From: Deinococcus marmoris DSM 12784
GTDB lineage: Bacteria > Deinococcota > Deinococci > Deinococcales > Deinococcaceae
Assembly: GCF_000701405.1 (NCBI RefSeq)
Contig: NZ_JNIV01000094.1
Location: 1-16,867 of the forward strand
DNA length: 16,867 nt
Direction: 5' to 3'
Part shown: positions 1 to 13,718 of the stretch, in pieces
Numbering within the stretch: position 1 is the first letter of the stretch
How the letters are laid out: each line of letters starts with the position of its first letter
Made by a program: the position numbers and the translations under genes
Notes under the pieces: model-generated
Told to the model about the DNA's origin: nothing
Seen by the model: the letters and a program-made list of their open reading frames with translations, nothing else
Database searches by the model: none

Positions 1-217
1 TCACACAGTCATCGACACTCAGCGTTCCGTCCTCCTGCTCGATCTGCCTGACCAACGGCTTTGCCAGTTTCCAGAGCGTACGGGAAAAAGCCTCTTCCTG
101 ACGCAAAAAACGAGTGACCTGATCGTGACTGACTTCCCCCAGCAGCAACTGGGCGAGCATGGTGGCACTCGTTTGACCGAACGAGGAGATCAAGAAATCG
201 CTGTACAGTTCCATCAT
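1..217 (-). CDS. DDE transposase, N-terminal part (runs off window)
   Basis: The minus frame from the ATG ending at 217 is open to base 1 and gives 72 residues starting MMELYSDFLISSFGQTSAT. The text SFGQTSAT, then GEVSHDQVTRFL, then SVDD at residues 67-70, is the start pattern of a common group of DDE (RNase H fold) transposases of the IS4/IS701 type; one of D69/D70 is expected to be the first catalytic aspartate. A Shine-Dalgarno-like GGGGAGG lies about 10 nt before the double ATG, which supports this start (214-217 allows either Met). The rest of the enzyme and the other end of the element lie outside the window. The gene reads in the same direction as the NACHT gene it interrupts. Family assignment is from remembered pattern only; the transposase call is firm, the exact IS family is not. 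Confidence 0.8.
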   Translation of the reverse strand, partial: MMELYSDFLISSFGQTSATMLAQLLLGEVSHDQVTRFLRQEEAFSRTLWKLAKPLVRQIEQEDGTLSVDDCV

Positions 218-300
218 CCGGCGAGTCACCTCCCCAGTTTGCGTCGCCGCAGTGCGAAGCAAGAAATCCTGATGATTTCATGGAGTCTTCAAATCGTAGC
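1..300 (-). mobile_element. Insertion sequence end (IS4/IS701-like), partial
   Basis: The transposase start at 217 plus about 65-100 bases of untranslated leader mark one end of an insertion sequence. The leader is moderately GC-rich, while the sequence after about 315 becomes strongly AT-rich, so the IS boundary lies somewhere between roughly 280 and 318. The terminal inverted repeat and target duplication cannot be fixed because the other end is not present. The end coordinate given here is approximate. Confidence 0.6.
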
Positions 301-679
301 GCGTAAGGTCAGTTAGATACATAAATTTTGAGATGGTGGATTTCCCCATACCAGCATAATCGGTAATAAGTATTTTATCATGCTCTTCTAAAAAAAAGAG
401 ACAGTTTGAATTAATTTCGGTCGAATCCACCTCGCCAAGAGCGATAACTTTTAAAGGATGGTACAAATCTAGGAGTGGAAATGACTTGTCTTGATATATA
501 ATTGTTTTTAAATAATAAAGTTTTTGATAAGTCCTGTTGCTATAGTCAGAAATACTAGCCGATATCTCAGACTTACGCTGTAAATTCAAGTTGACTTTAT
601 CAAGACTTGAATTGATATAAGACTCCAACTTGGCAGTAATAATTGGGGTCAAAGCAGCAACTATATCTATTGGAACCAT
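278..679 (-). pseudogene. NACHT/STAND NTPase, N-terminal fragment truncated by IS
   Basis: The 133-residue frame starts at an ATG (677-679) with a strong Shine-Dalgarno sequence, AGGAGAG at 687-693. Residues 1-60 are a helical N-terminal segment; residues 67-78 (SFPLLDLYHPLK) resemble the conserved strand found just before NACHT domains (pattern D-x-Y-x-P-L); residues 103-115 (ILITDYAGMGKST) are the NACHT Walker A with K113 and S114. NACHT proteins are multi-domain STAND ATPases, usually many hundreds of residues; in bacteria many protect against phage. Here the frame ends 18 residues after the Walker A, at a TGA lying in or next to the insertion sequence, so Walker B, sensor and C-terminal domains are missing. 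Base use is very AT-rich compared with all genes to the right, indicating transfer from elsewhere. Whether the rest of the gene survives beyond the IS cannot be seen. Family call is inference from motifs. Confidence 0.72.
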
Positions 680-720
680 AATTATTCTCTCCTAAGTCAG
701 ATTCAAAGATCTCGACTTTC

Positions 721-1026
721 CTATTGACTTCTTACAATTTTAAAATACACGATATCTTGTTTAAAACTTAACAGGTGACTACACACACCAATAAACTCAT
801 ATTTATTGGCAATTTTCAGCTCGCCACACACCCCAAACCTCGCCAACCCCTCACGCCCCGCCGCCGTTCCCCCACCCTTCTCCAACCCGGCCAGCGACAG
901 GAAGTACCAGCCGTCTGCCGCGCCATTGTCCACCACCAGCGAATACTCCCCGGCCCCCAGCGTGCGCGCCAGCGTCTGGCCTTTGCGGGCGCTCACGCCG
1001 TGACCGCTGTACGGGTTCTGCTGCAT
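721..1026 (-). CDS. Small hypothetical protein, probably with a foreign 3' tail
   Basis: The frame gives 101 residues starting MQQNPYSGHGVSARKGQT. Residues 1-70 contain strand-like stretches (EYSLVVDN, WYFLSLAGL) and use GC-rich codons as the neighbouring core genes do. A GGGGA sequence lies about 6 nt before the ATG. I do not recognise a named family. The last ~30 residues are encoded by AT-rich DNA and run through the inverted repeat at 788-809 and over the candidate promoter of the NACHT gene, so the native 3' end was probably replaced when the AT-rich block arrived. The plus-strand frames covering the same bases (775-1029, 806-1003) look like shadows. The gene is divergent from aceE with a 126-nt gap. 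Confidence 0.45.
   Translation of the reverse strand: MQQNPYSGHGVSARKGQTLARTLGAGEYSLVVDNGAADGWYFLSLAGLEKGGGTAAGREGLARFGVCGELKIANKYEFIGVCSHLLSFKQDIVYFKIVRSQ
737..765 (-). promoter_or_regulatory. Candidate sigma-70-type promoter for the NACHT gene
   Basis: On the minus strand TTTAAA (760-765) is followed after exactly 17 nt by TAAAAT (737-742), five of six matches to the -10 consensus. Transcription would start near 730 and give a leader of about 50 nt before the ATG at 679, which includes the AGGAGAG ribosome binding site. The whole stretch is AT-rich, so chance matches are easy. Confidence 0.4.
788..809. repeat. 8-bp inverted repeat at the base-composition boundary
   Basis: CCAATAAA at 788-795 and TTTATTGG at 802-809 are perfect reverse complements separated by 6 nt (CTCATA). 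It lies just before the point (about 815-820) where AT-rich DNA changes to GC-rich DNA, and about 50 nt upstream of the candidate NACHT promoter TSS. No T-run follows on either strand, so it does not look like a classical terminator. It could be an operator for the neighbouring promoter or a relic of the junction. Confidence 0.5.
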
Positions 1027-1116
1027 TGATGTCCCCAGTATGGCAGCGGCAGGGGGCCAGGAAACCGCAAAGCTGCACTCACCACCGCGTCTGGTGAATC
1101 GCGTGACAAACGCCTG

Positions 1117-1146
1117 TTGGAAGTGTTGAACGGGGTGGCCTAGACT
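1117..1146 (+). promoter_or_regulatory. Candidate leaderless promoter of aceE
   Basis: TTGGAA at 1117-1122 and TAGACT at 1141-1146 are separated by 18 nt. The -10 box ends only 6 nt before the aceE ATG at 1153, so the transcript would begin at or beside the start codon. No good Shine-Dalgarno sequence is close to the ATG (GGGGTGG at 1132-1138 is about 14 nt away). Leaderless mRNAs with a TAnnnT box at this distance are well known in Deinococcus. Confidence 0.5.
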
Positions 1147-1152
1147 GGCCCC

Positions 1153-3882
<2,730 letters not shown>

Positions 3883-3894
3883 CCCATCTTTTAG

Positions 3895-3947
3895 CTCCTC
3901 CCCCCTTGCGGGGGAGGCTGGGAGGGGGGTGAACGGCGCAGCCGTCC
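3895..3947. repeat. GC-rich palindromic intergenic repeat (aceE-aceF gap)
   Basis: CCTCCCCC (3897-3904) pairs with GGGGGAGG (3910-3917) around a 5-nt loop. It is followed by a CTGGGAGGGGGG tail and a second small stem, ACGGC-gca-GCCGT (3933-3945). A related core (CCTCCCC...GGGGAGGCTGGGA, read on the minus strand) recurs at 10341-10381, and looser relatives lie at 13759-13790 and 15621-15646. No T-run follows the main stem on the plus strand, so it is more likely a dispersed repeat, transcript-processing or partial attenuation site than a full terminator. Confidence 0.6.
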
Positions 3948-3994
3948 TACCAACACACAACTCAAATCAGAACCACAACCCAAGGAGCCTCCAA

Positions 3995-5875
<1,881 letters not shown>

Positions 5876-5910
5876 ACGAAGCTGTTTTTCGGCAAGGCTG
5901 AGCAGAGAAT

Positions 5911-5937
5911 CCCCCGTCCGGTGTGACGGGGGTTTTT
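5911..5937 (+). terminator. Rho-independent terminator after aceF
   Basis: CCCCCGTC (5911-5918), loop CGGTGT, GACGGGGG (5925-5932), then TTTTT (5933-5937). It lies 36 nt after the aceF stop and closes the aceEF unit. Confidence 0.9.
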
Positions 5938-6006
5938 CTGTGGGTAGGCCAGATGACGCAATTCCAATTGTTGATGATCTGCCAGACTGTTTCTGAGGAG
6001 AAGCAC

Positions 6007-6564
6007 ATGCAAAAAATTCTGAGCCTATTTCAGCGCAACTACGAAACGGACCGTTTGGTCAGGGACGAGGTGGTACCGGGGGCCGAATGGGTCCTAACCG
6101 GAGAGGGCGTGGCAACCCGAAAATGGGACGGCACCAGTTGTCTGGTCCGTGATGGGCGACTGCTCAAACGCTATGACGCCAAGAAAGGCCGCACGCCGCC
6201 GTCCGGCTTCGAGGCTGCACAGGAACCCGATCCAGTCACCGGCCATCACCCGGGCTGGGTGCCCGTGGACGACGGGCCGAATGACGCCTTTCACCGCGAA
6301 GCCTGGGCCAGTGCCAGCGCTGCTTTGCCAGACGGCACCTATGAACTGATCGGGCCAAAAGTTCAGGGAAACCCCGAAGGGCTTGTACAACACGTTTTGA
6401 TCCGACATGGCGAGGAACACCTAAATGATGCCCCACTTGATTTTGCTGGCCTGAAGACGTATCTGGAAGCACGTCCAGAGATGGAAGGCATTGTCTGGCA
6501 TCACCCCGACGGGCGCATGGTCAAGATCAAGCGCAAGGATTTTTTCAAGTCTCAGCGCCGCTGA
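6007..6564 (+). CDS. Small RNA ligase-like nucleotidyltransferase (RLIG1/DUF5565 type)
   Basis: The product is 185 residues. The start at 6007 has GAGGAG (5995-6000) 6 nt upstream; an upstream in-frame ATG at 5923 lies inside the aceF terminator and is rejected. The sequence shows the covalent nucleotidyltransferase signature of polynucleotide ligases: motif I K39-W-D-G, then RYDAKKGRTPP, a family-like GPKVQGNPEG block, motif IV EGIVWHHPDG and motif V KIKRKDF near the C-terminus. In this superfamily the motif I lysine takes AMP from ATP and the enzyme then joins a 5'-phosphate to a 3'-OH end. Size and motif spacing fit the compact family that includes human RLIG1 (C12orf29), an RNA ligase; there is no OB-fold, BRCT or zinc-finger domain, which argues against a DNA ligase. 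The gene stands alone between the aceF terminator and cfa. Ligase-superfamily membership is well supported; RNA as substrate is inferred from the family. Confidence 0.75.
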   Translation: MQKILSLFQRNYETDRLVRDEVVPGAEWVLTGEGVATRKWDGTSCLVRDGRLLKRYDAKKGRTPPSGFEAAQEPDPVTGHHPGWVPVDDGPNDAFHREAWASASAALPDGTYELIGPKVQGNPEGLVQHVLIRHGEEHLNDAPLDFAGLKTYLEARPEMEGIVWHHPDGRMVKIKRKDFFKSQRR

Positions 6565-6670
6565 AGAGTGGCGAATGATCTCGCCAGGAAAGCCTCCGTG
6601 CGGGATGGCAGAAATGAGCGGAAAAGAGAATTGCGCCTCCACTCCCACCCATCCATACGTCCCGGCGCGC

Positions 6671-6676
6671 TAGCGT
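6671..6676 (+). promoter_or_regulatory. Possible leaderless -10 box before cfa
   Basis: TAGCGT ends 5 nt before the ATG at 6682, the same arrangement as upstream of aceE. I see no convincing -35 element at 16-18 nt. It supports the chosen start but is weak on its own. Confidence 0.3.
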
Positions 6677-6681
6677 GGGCC

Positions 6682-8064
6682 ATGTCTTCTCCTCGCCCTT
6701 CACGCTCTGGCCGCCGCTTACTTTTAACCGCTGCTAGCCTCGGCACGGCCCTGATCGTGCGCCGGGCCACGCGGCCCCCGCCCACTGCCCCCGAACTGCG
6801 CGCCGCCGCGCTGCACCTGCTGGGGGCCGTGCTGCCCAGCGGGCGTGCTTTTGAGGTGCGGCTGTGGGACGGCACGGTCATTCCCGCCACCCGGCCCAGC
6901 CGCGCCACCCTGACCGTGAACAGCGAACAGACCCTGGGCCGGATGCTGCGGCTGCCAGTGGATCTGGCGCTGGGCGAGGCGTACCTGCGCGGCGACTTTG
7001 AGATCGAGGGCGACATCGGCACCATCGCCGGAATTGCCGACGATTTTGATGCGGCCTTCAAGATGGCCCAGGCTCCGGCACTGCTGAGAACGGTTCAGAC
7101 CCTGCGCCGCGCTTCCGGGCCAGCCGCCGCTCCCGTCACCGCCAGTTTGGAGGGAGAGCAGCACAGCCGGGGGCGCGATCAGCAGGCCGTGCAGTACCAC
7201 TACGACGTGTCCAACGACTTTTACAAGCTGTGGCTGGACGAACGGATGGTCTATTCCTGCGCCTACTTTCCTAGCGGGACCGAGACGCTGGACGAGGCGC
7301 AGGCAGCCAAGCTGGACTACATCTGCCGCAAGCTACGGCTCAAGGCGGGGGAGCATCTGCTGGACATCGGCTGCGGCTGGGGTGGTCTGGCGATCTACGC
7401 CGCGCAAAACTACGGCGTGCGGGTTCACGGGGTCACGCTGTCCGAGGCGCAACTCGCGGAGGGCGTTGCCAGGGTGAAGGCGGCGGGGCTGGAACATCTG
7501 GTGACGCTGGAACTGCGCGATTACCGCGATGTGCTGGGGACTGGGCAGGCCCAGTACGACAAGATCAGCAGCGTCGGCATGGCCGAGCATGTGGGCCGCA
7601 AGAACATGCCCACCTACTTCCGCACCGCCTACGCGGCCCTGAAGCCCGGCGGGCTGATGCTGAACCACGCCATCAGCGACGGCATCGGGCAGGCACGGGT
7701 GCCGATGTGGCTGCAAAGCGGCAACTTTGCCCGCAAGTACGTCTTCCCGGACGGCGAACTGCTGCCCGTCTGGGAAACCCTGAAACACGCCAGCGAAGCC
7801 CTGTTTGAAGTGCGCGACGTGGAAAACCTGCGCGAACACTACGCCCTGACGCTGGGCCACTGGGCGGGCAATCTGGAAACGCACCGGGCCGAGGCACTGG
7901 CCGCGCTGGGCGAGCAACGCTTCCGGCTGTGGCGCATCTATCTGGGGGCCACGTCGTACTACTTCCAGAAGGGCCACCTGAGCATCTTTCAGAGCCTGCT
8001 GGCCAAGCCGGATGAGGAAAGGCAGGCGAGTGTGCCCCTGAGTCGGGCGGAGTTGTACCACTAG
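6682..8064 (+). CDS. cfa: Cyclopropane-fatty-acyl-phospholipid synthase family protein
   Basis: The product has 460 residues from the ATG at 6682 (MSSPRPSRSGRR). The frame is open back to 6568, but those codons give a compositionally odd 38-residue leader and the ATG at 6682 sits behind a TAGCGT box. The family transfers a methylene group from S-adenosylmethionine to double bonds of membrane phospholipid acyl chains. A short hydrophobic stretch (residues ~11-22) is followed by the CFA N-terminal domain (about 50-125), then YHYDVSNDFYKLWLDE, the SAM-binding motif LLDIGCGWGG (D228, G230, G232), and the C-terminal YYFQKGHLSIFQSLL typical of CFA synthases. Related enzymes make other acyl modifications (methylation without ring closure), so the precise product is uncertain. 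Pta is convergent, 23 nt away. Confidence 0.9.
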   Translation: MSSPRPSRSGRRLLLTAASLGTALIVRRATRPPPTAPELRAAALHLLGAVLPSGRAFEVRLWDGTVIPATRPSRATLTVNSEQTLGRMLRLPVDLALGEAYLRGDFEIEGDIGTIAGIADDFDAAFKMAQAPALLRTVQTLRRASGPAAAPVTASLEGEQHSRGRDQQAVQYHYDVSNDFYKLWLDERMVYSCAYFPSGTETLDEAQAAKLDYICRKLRLKAGEHLLDIGCGWGGLAIYAAQNYGVRVHGVTLSEAQLAEGVARVKAAGLEHLVTLELRDYRDVLGTGQAQYDKISSVGMAEHVGRKNMPTYFRTAYAALKPGGLMLNHAISDGIGQARVPMWLQSGNFARKYVFPDGELLPVWETLKHASEALFEVRDVENLREHYALTLGHWAGNLETHRAEALAALGEQRFRLWRIYLGATSYYFQKGHLSIFQSLLAKPDEERQASVPLSRAELYH

Positions 8065-8087
8065 GTCTGGGCAGCGTCGCGTTCTTC

Positions 8088-10233
<2,146 letters not shown>

Positions 10234-10237
10234 GGTT

Positions 10238-10250
10238 CCTCCTTCGGAGG
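10238..10250 (-). promoter_or_regulatory. pta Shine-Dalgarno inside a small hairpin
   Basis: On the minus strand CCTCC-GAA-GGAGG forms a perfect 5-bp stem with a 3-nt loop, and the right arm is the AAGGAGG ribosome binding site of pta, ending 5 nt before the ATG. Pairing would hide the ribosome site, so the hairpin could tune translation. Confidence 0.5.
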
Positions 10251-10340
10251 GGTCTAAAGGTCTGAGAGTGGAAGGTATTTCGTTCTGGTGGCGCTGGGAA
10301 GGCGTTTGCGTTTCCCCCCTCTCCTGCGGAGCTGTACCAG

Positions 10341-10381
10341 TCCCAGCCTCCCCCGCAGGTGGGGAGGGGCAAAAAGCTCTC
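10341..10381. repeat. GC-rich palindromic intergenic repeat (ackA-pta gap)
   Basis: CCTCCCC (10347-10353) and GGGGAGG (10361-10367) form a hairpin. Read on the minus strand the sequence goes from CTTTTTGCCCCTCCCC through TGCGGGGGAGGCTGGGA, matching the core of the repeat in the aceE-aceF gap. It has no T-run after the stem in the direction of ackA-pta transcription, so it is not an obvious terminator; partial attenuation between ackA and pta is possible. Confidence 0.6.
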
Positions 10382-10416
10382 GTTTCGGGCGTGGAAGAAA
10401 TTTTAGAAGCGTGCGC

Positions 10417-11607
10417 TCAGCGGGCTGTTTCCGTCAGGACTTGCACCGTCTCGCGGGCGATCATCCATTCCTCGTTTGTGTTGACTACCAGCGCGGGGAG
10501 GCTGTCTGGGACGCTGATTGAGCCGCTCTGGCCGCGCACGGCTGCTGCGTTGGTGGCCTCATCCAGCCTGAACCCCATGAAAGGCAGGCGGGCCAGCGTC
10601 GCCGCGCGCACCGTGGCGCTGTTCTCCCCGATGCCTCCGGTGAAGACCAGACCGTCCACGCGGCCCAGAGCGACAGCCATTGCTGCAATGCCCTGCGCCA
10701 GCCGATAGACGAAGATTTCTACCGCCAGCCGCGCGCCATCATGTCCGCGCGCCGCCGCTTCCTCCAGTTCGCGCATGTCGTTGGTCAACCCCGAAAGGGC
10801 CAGCAACCCGCTCTCACGGTTCAGGGCCGCCGTGATCTGGGTCAGGGTCAGGCCCGAAACGCGCGCCAGATAATCGTGCAGGCCGGGGTCCACGTTGCCG
10901 CTGCGGGTGCCCATGACTAGACCCTCCAGCGGCGTCAGGCCCATGCTGCTGTCCACGCTGCGCCCGCTTGCCACCGCAGTGACGCTACAGCCGTTGCCCA
11001 GGTGGGCGGTGATCAGATTGAGGTCTGAAACTGGACGGTCCAGCACCCGCGCCGCCTCCCCGGCCACAAACGCGTGGCTGATGCCGTGAAAGCCGTAGCG
11101 CCGGACGCCGTGCTGCCGGTACCACTCCTCCGGCACGGCGTAGCGGTAGGCGACTTCGGGCAGGGTCTGATGAAAGGCGGTGTCAAAGACAGCCACTTGT
11201 GGCAGCCTCGGAAAGGCGTTCATGGCCGCCTCTATGCCCGCGATATTCGCCGGGTTGTGCAGCGGGGCCAGTGGCACGCAATCGCGGATGGCCTCCAGCA
11301 CCTCGGGGGTAATGACGGCGGGGGCGCTGAATCGGCTGCCACCGTGAACGACGCGGTGGCCCACGGCCCGCACGTCCTGCCGCAGACCCAGCGCGTCCAG
11401 CTCGGCCAGCACCAGCCGCATGGCCTCGGCGTAGCTGCCGCCGTTCAGGAAATGGGTCTGCCGCACACCATCCGAGTCCAGCCGCATGGACGCCGCCTCC
11501 GCACCCAGCCGCTCGGCCAGCCCGGAGATGCGCGTTTCACCGGAGGCCGGATCGATCACGGCGAATTTGAGGCTGCTGCTGCCGCTGTTGAGAACCAGGG
11601 TCCACAT
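10417..11607 (-). CDS. ackA: Acetate kinase
   Basis: The product has 396 residues, the usual family length (~400). It converts acetyl phosphate plus ADP to acetate plus ATP, or the reverse, in the cytoplasm. Visible landmarks: NSGSSSLKF at residues 7-15, GHRVVHGGSRF (R85, corresponding to the catalytic Arg91 of the Methanosarcina enzyme), VFDTAFHQT (D142), RYGFHGISHAFV, HLGNGCSVTAV, then GTRSGNVDPGL and the C-terminal NTNEEWMIARET with the metal-site glutamate (E379/E380). The start at 11607 gives the canonical N-terminus; no strong Shine-Dalgarno is seen before it (only GAAAGAA). It is upstream of pta on the same strand. The 118-nt gap before it, after the metallopeptidase gene, has no clear terminator. 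Confidence 0.97.
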   Translation of the reverse strand: MWTLVLNSGSSSLKFAVIDPASGETRISGLAERLGAEAASMRLDSDGVRQTHFLNGGSYAEAMRLVLAELDALGLRQDVRAVGHRVVHGGSRFSAPAVITPEVLEAIRDCVPLAPLHNPANIAGIEAAMNAFPRLPQVAVFDTAFHQTLPEVAYRYAVPEEWYRQHGVRRYGFHGISHAFVAGEAARVLDRPVSDLNLITAHLGNGCSVTAVASGRSVDSSMGLTPLEGLVMGTRSGNVDPGLHDYLARVSGLTLTQITAALNRESGLLALSGLTNDMRELEEAAARGHDGARLAVEIFVYRLAQGIAAMAVALGRVDGLVFTGGIGENSATVRAATLARLPFMGFRLDEATNAAAVRGQSGSISVPDSLPALVVNTNEEWMIARETVQVLTETAR

Positions 11608-11725
11608 ATGGCGGCATTCTTTCAGACGCGGGGCGGGACACGCGGGAGCCGTCAGGTTTTCTTCAGGTGGGCTGGGATTTCAGGGGCTGGCGATGGGCCG
11701 ATAGACGTGTGCCAGTCACGTTTTC

Positions 11726-12778
11726 CTATTCACCCTTCAAACACGCCTGCCGCTCGGCACTCGGGCGCTTGGCGCATTCAGCCGCTGCCTTGATGAATGC
11801 GGGGATATCGCCCCCGTTGCGCTCTAGCAGGGCCAGGAAGTCCGGCACCAATGTTGCGTAGGCGGCCACCGCGCCCAGCGAGGCGTTGTTGGCCCCACGC
11901 GCAAACCAGCCGTCGTAACCTGCGTAGCCGCCCCAGCCCGCTTTCAAGGTGGCGTAACGGTCATTCAGGGTCTGGATAACAGCAGCCTTGCGGGTCTGGA
12001 CCTCGGCAGCGGGGAGCTTCTGGGCGTACAGGGCTTCCAGTTCGCCGCGTGTTTGCAGCAGCAGTTTCTCAAAGCCCGCCGCTCGTTCCTGCGCCAGCCG
12101 ATCCGCATCGGCCAGTTCGGGAGTGCCGTACTCCTTCAGCCAGCGGCGCATGCCCGCCTCTTCAACGGCGGTGGCAAAGGACTCGTTGAACACGGTGTCG
12201 TCTTTCACGTACAGCGCCGGGTGCGCAAGTTCGTGAATAACGGTGCGGATCAGGTTGGCGTCGGAGGAACTGAGCATGGTGGACAGCACCGGGTCTTTCA
12301 GGTAACCCAGCGTGCTGTAGGCGCTGACGCCGCCCACGCTCACATCGTCCCCTGCCGCGCGGCGCTTGTCGGCGTAGGCCCGCGCGGCAGCCTCGCGGAA
12401 GTAGCCCCGGTAGGTCACGCAGCCCGCGATGGGAAAACAGGAGGTTCGCAGGTGAATGCTGTCGGGCGGCGCGGAAAACACGTTCCAGACCACGGCGGGC
12501 CGCCCCACGTCCACGTATTTCAGGAACGAGCCGTGATCAGGCAGGCCCAGCTCAGTCATCGCAAAGGCGCGCACCCGGCCCACCAGCTCCAGCTTGCGGC
12601 GCACCTCCGCGTCGGTGGCGGGGTCGGCCAGCACATCGGCAATGGGCCGCGCCCGCTGGAGCAGGTCCAGTTGTCCCCCCGCCGCCTGCGCCAGATAGCG
12701 CACGTCCGAGCAGGCGGAGAGTGCGGCCACCAGCGCCACGACTCCAACGGTGATCAGCGCAACCCTAGCGGGCCGCAT
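11726..12778 (-). CDS. Lipoprotein metallopeptidase (putative aminopeptidase, PF10023 type)
   Basis: The product has 350 residues from the ATG at 12778 (MRPARVALITVGVVAL). This start is preferred to the upstream in-frame ATG at 12841 because it gives a clean lipoprotein signal with lipobox L-S-A-C (C23). The mature protein contains HELAH at residues 182-186 and NES with E199, thirteen residues after the second histidine. This HExxH...E zinc site with the flanking text (ALYVKDDTVFNESFATA) is typical of the putative aminopeptidase family once called DUF2265. The start of its coding sequence overlaps the end of the epimerase gene by 14 nt, which suggests translational coupling in a two-gene operon. 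It would be anchored to the outer face of the membrane. True substrate is unknown. Confidence 0.85.
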   Translation of the reverse strand: MRPARVALITVGVVALVAALSACSDVRYLAQAAGGQLDLLQRARPIADVLADPATDAEVRRKLELVGRVRAFAMTELGLPDHGSFLKYVDVGRPAVVWNVFSAPPDSIHLRTSCFPIAGCVTYRGYFREAAARAYADKRRAAGDDVSVGGVSAYSTLGYLKDPVLSTMLSSSDANLIRTVIHELAHPALYVKDDTVFNESFATAVEEAGMRRWLKEYGTPELADADRLAQERAAGFEKLLLQTRGELEALYAQKLPAAEVQTRKAAVIQTLNDRYATLKAGWGGYAGYDGWFARGANNASLGAVAAYATLVPDFLALLERNGGDIPAFIKAAAECAKRPSAERQACLKGE

Positions 12779-13712
12779 GACCCACTTCCCGCACCTCGGC
12801 CACCAGCGCGGCAATCGCCCCCGGCCAGGCTGGGAATTCAAATTGGAAGCCCGCCTTTAACAACCTCTCCGGCACCGCATAGCGGCTCTTGAGCAGCAGT
12901 TCGGCCTCGGAGTTCATGACCCTTGCGCCCAGCCCGATCAGCCCGGCGGTGGACGGAATGCCCAGCGGCATTCCCCAGGCGTGGCGGTACGCCCGCAGAA
13001 AATCGCGGTTGGGCAAGGGATGGGGCGCACTGAGGTTGACGGGACCGCTCAGGTCATTCCCGATGAGAAACTCCACCGCACGGCAGAAATCGCGCTCGTG
13101 AATCCACGATACGTACTGAGCGCCCCCGGCCATCGGGCCGCCCAGGCCCAGGCGCATCAGCGGATCGGTGGTGGCCATCACGCCGTCCGCGCCGAGGCCG
13201 TAGACCATCGCGGTTCGCAGAGCCACGCGGCGGGTGTGGGGCAACTCCCCTTCCATCAGGGCCGCCTCCCAGCGCTGACCCACATCCACGCTGAAGCCGT
13301 CTCCGATCTCACCTACCGCCTCGGTCTGGGGGGTCTGGGCGCTGCGGTAGATGGTCCCGGTGCTGCTGTTCAGCCACACGGGCGGGGGCGTTGCGGCGTC
13401 CCGGATCGCCGTGCCCAGCGCCCGCGTGGTGTCCAGGCGCGAGGTGTAGATGTCCAGCATGTTCTGCGCGTTGTAGGGGCAGTTCACGGTGCGCCCGGCC
13501 AGATTCAGCACGGCGGCGGCCCCGTCAATCTCACGGCTCCACTCGCCCTGCCGGAGTCCGTCCCAGCGCTCCCAGCGCCCCGGCATGGGCACGGCGGACG
13601 GTGAGCGGGAAACCGTCAACACGTCCCAGCCAAGAGCCGCAAAATGCCGCGCCACCGCACGCCCCAGAAAGCCGGAACCGCCTGCGAGGACCAGCCGAGG
13701 TTGAGAGGTCAT
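12765..13712 (-). CDS. SDR-family NAD(P)-dependent epimerase (TIGR01777 / YfcH type)
   Basis: The product has 315 residues from the ATG at 13710-13712 (MTSQPRLVLAGGSGFLG). The frame is open much further upstream through the terminator and into the aquaporin gene, so that extension is rejected. Residues 11-17 are the Rossmann dinucleotide motif G-x-x-G-x-x-G. LNLAGRTVNCPY, NSSTGTIY and WEAAL follow in the order of atypical extended SDRs, and SWIHERDFCRA and the C-terminal PERLLKAGFQFEFP segment (DUF1731) are hallmarks of the TIGR01777 family. The protein is cytoplasmic and its substrate is not known; 'sugar nucleotide epimerase' is only a name by similarity. A TACTAT box 6 nt before the ATG suggests leaderless transcription. 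The stop codon overlaps the start of the downstream metallopeptidase. Confidence 0.9.
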   Translation of the reverse strand: MTSQPRLVLAGGSGFLGRAVARHFAALGWDVLTVSRSPSAVPMPGRWERWDGLRQGEWSREIDGAAAVLNLAGRTVNCPYNAQNMLDIYTSRLDTTRALGTAIRDAATPPPVWLNSSTGTIYRSAQTPQTEAVGEIGDGFSVDVGQRWEAALMEGELPHTRRVALRTAMVYGLGADGVMATTDPLMRLGLGGPMAGGAQYVSWIHERDFCRAVEFLIGNDLSGPVNLSAPHPLPNRDFLRAYRHAWGMPLGIPSTAGLIGLGARVMNSEAELLLKSRYAVPERLLKAGFQFEFPAWPGAIAALVAEVREVGHAAR

Positions 13713-13718
13713 GCGGGC

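Noticed and set aside
9..316. Two small frames over the transposase region (9-281 minus, 125-316 plus)
   Set aside because: They are in other frames than the recognisable transposase start and show no known motif.
5938..6006. Promoter for the RNA ligase gene
   Set aside because: TTGATG at 5971-5976 is a possible -35, but there is no acceptable -10 at 16-18 nt, so no promoter is claimed.
6568..6681. 38-residue upstream extension of the cfa product
   Set aside because: Arg/His-rich, unlike the family, and the ATG at 6682 has a -10 box just upstream.
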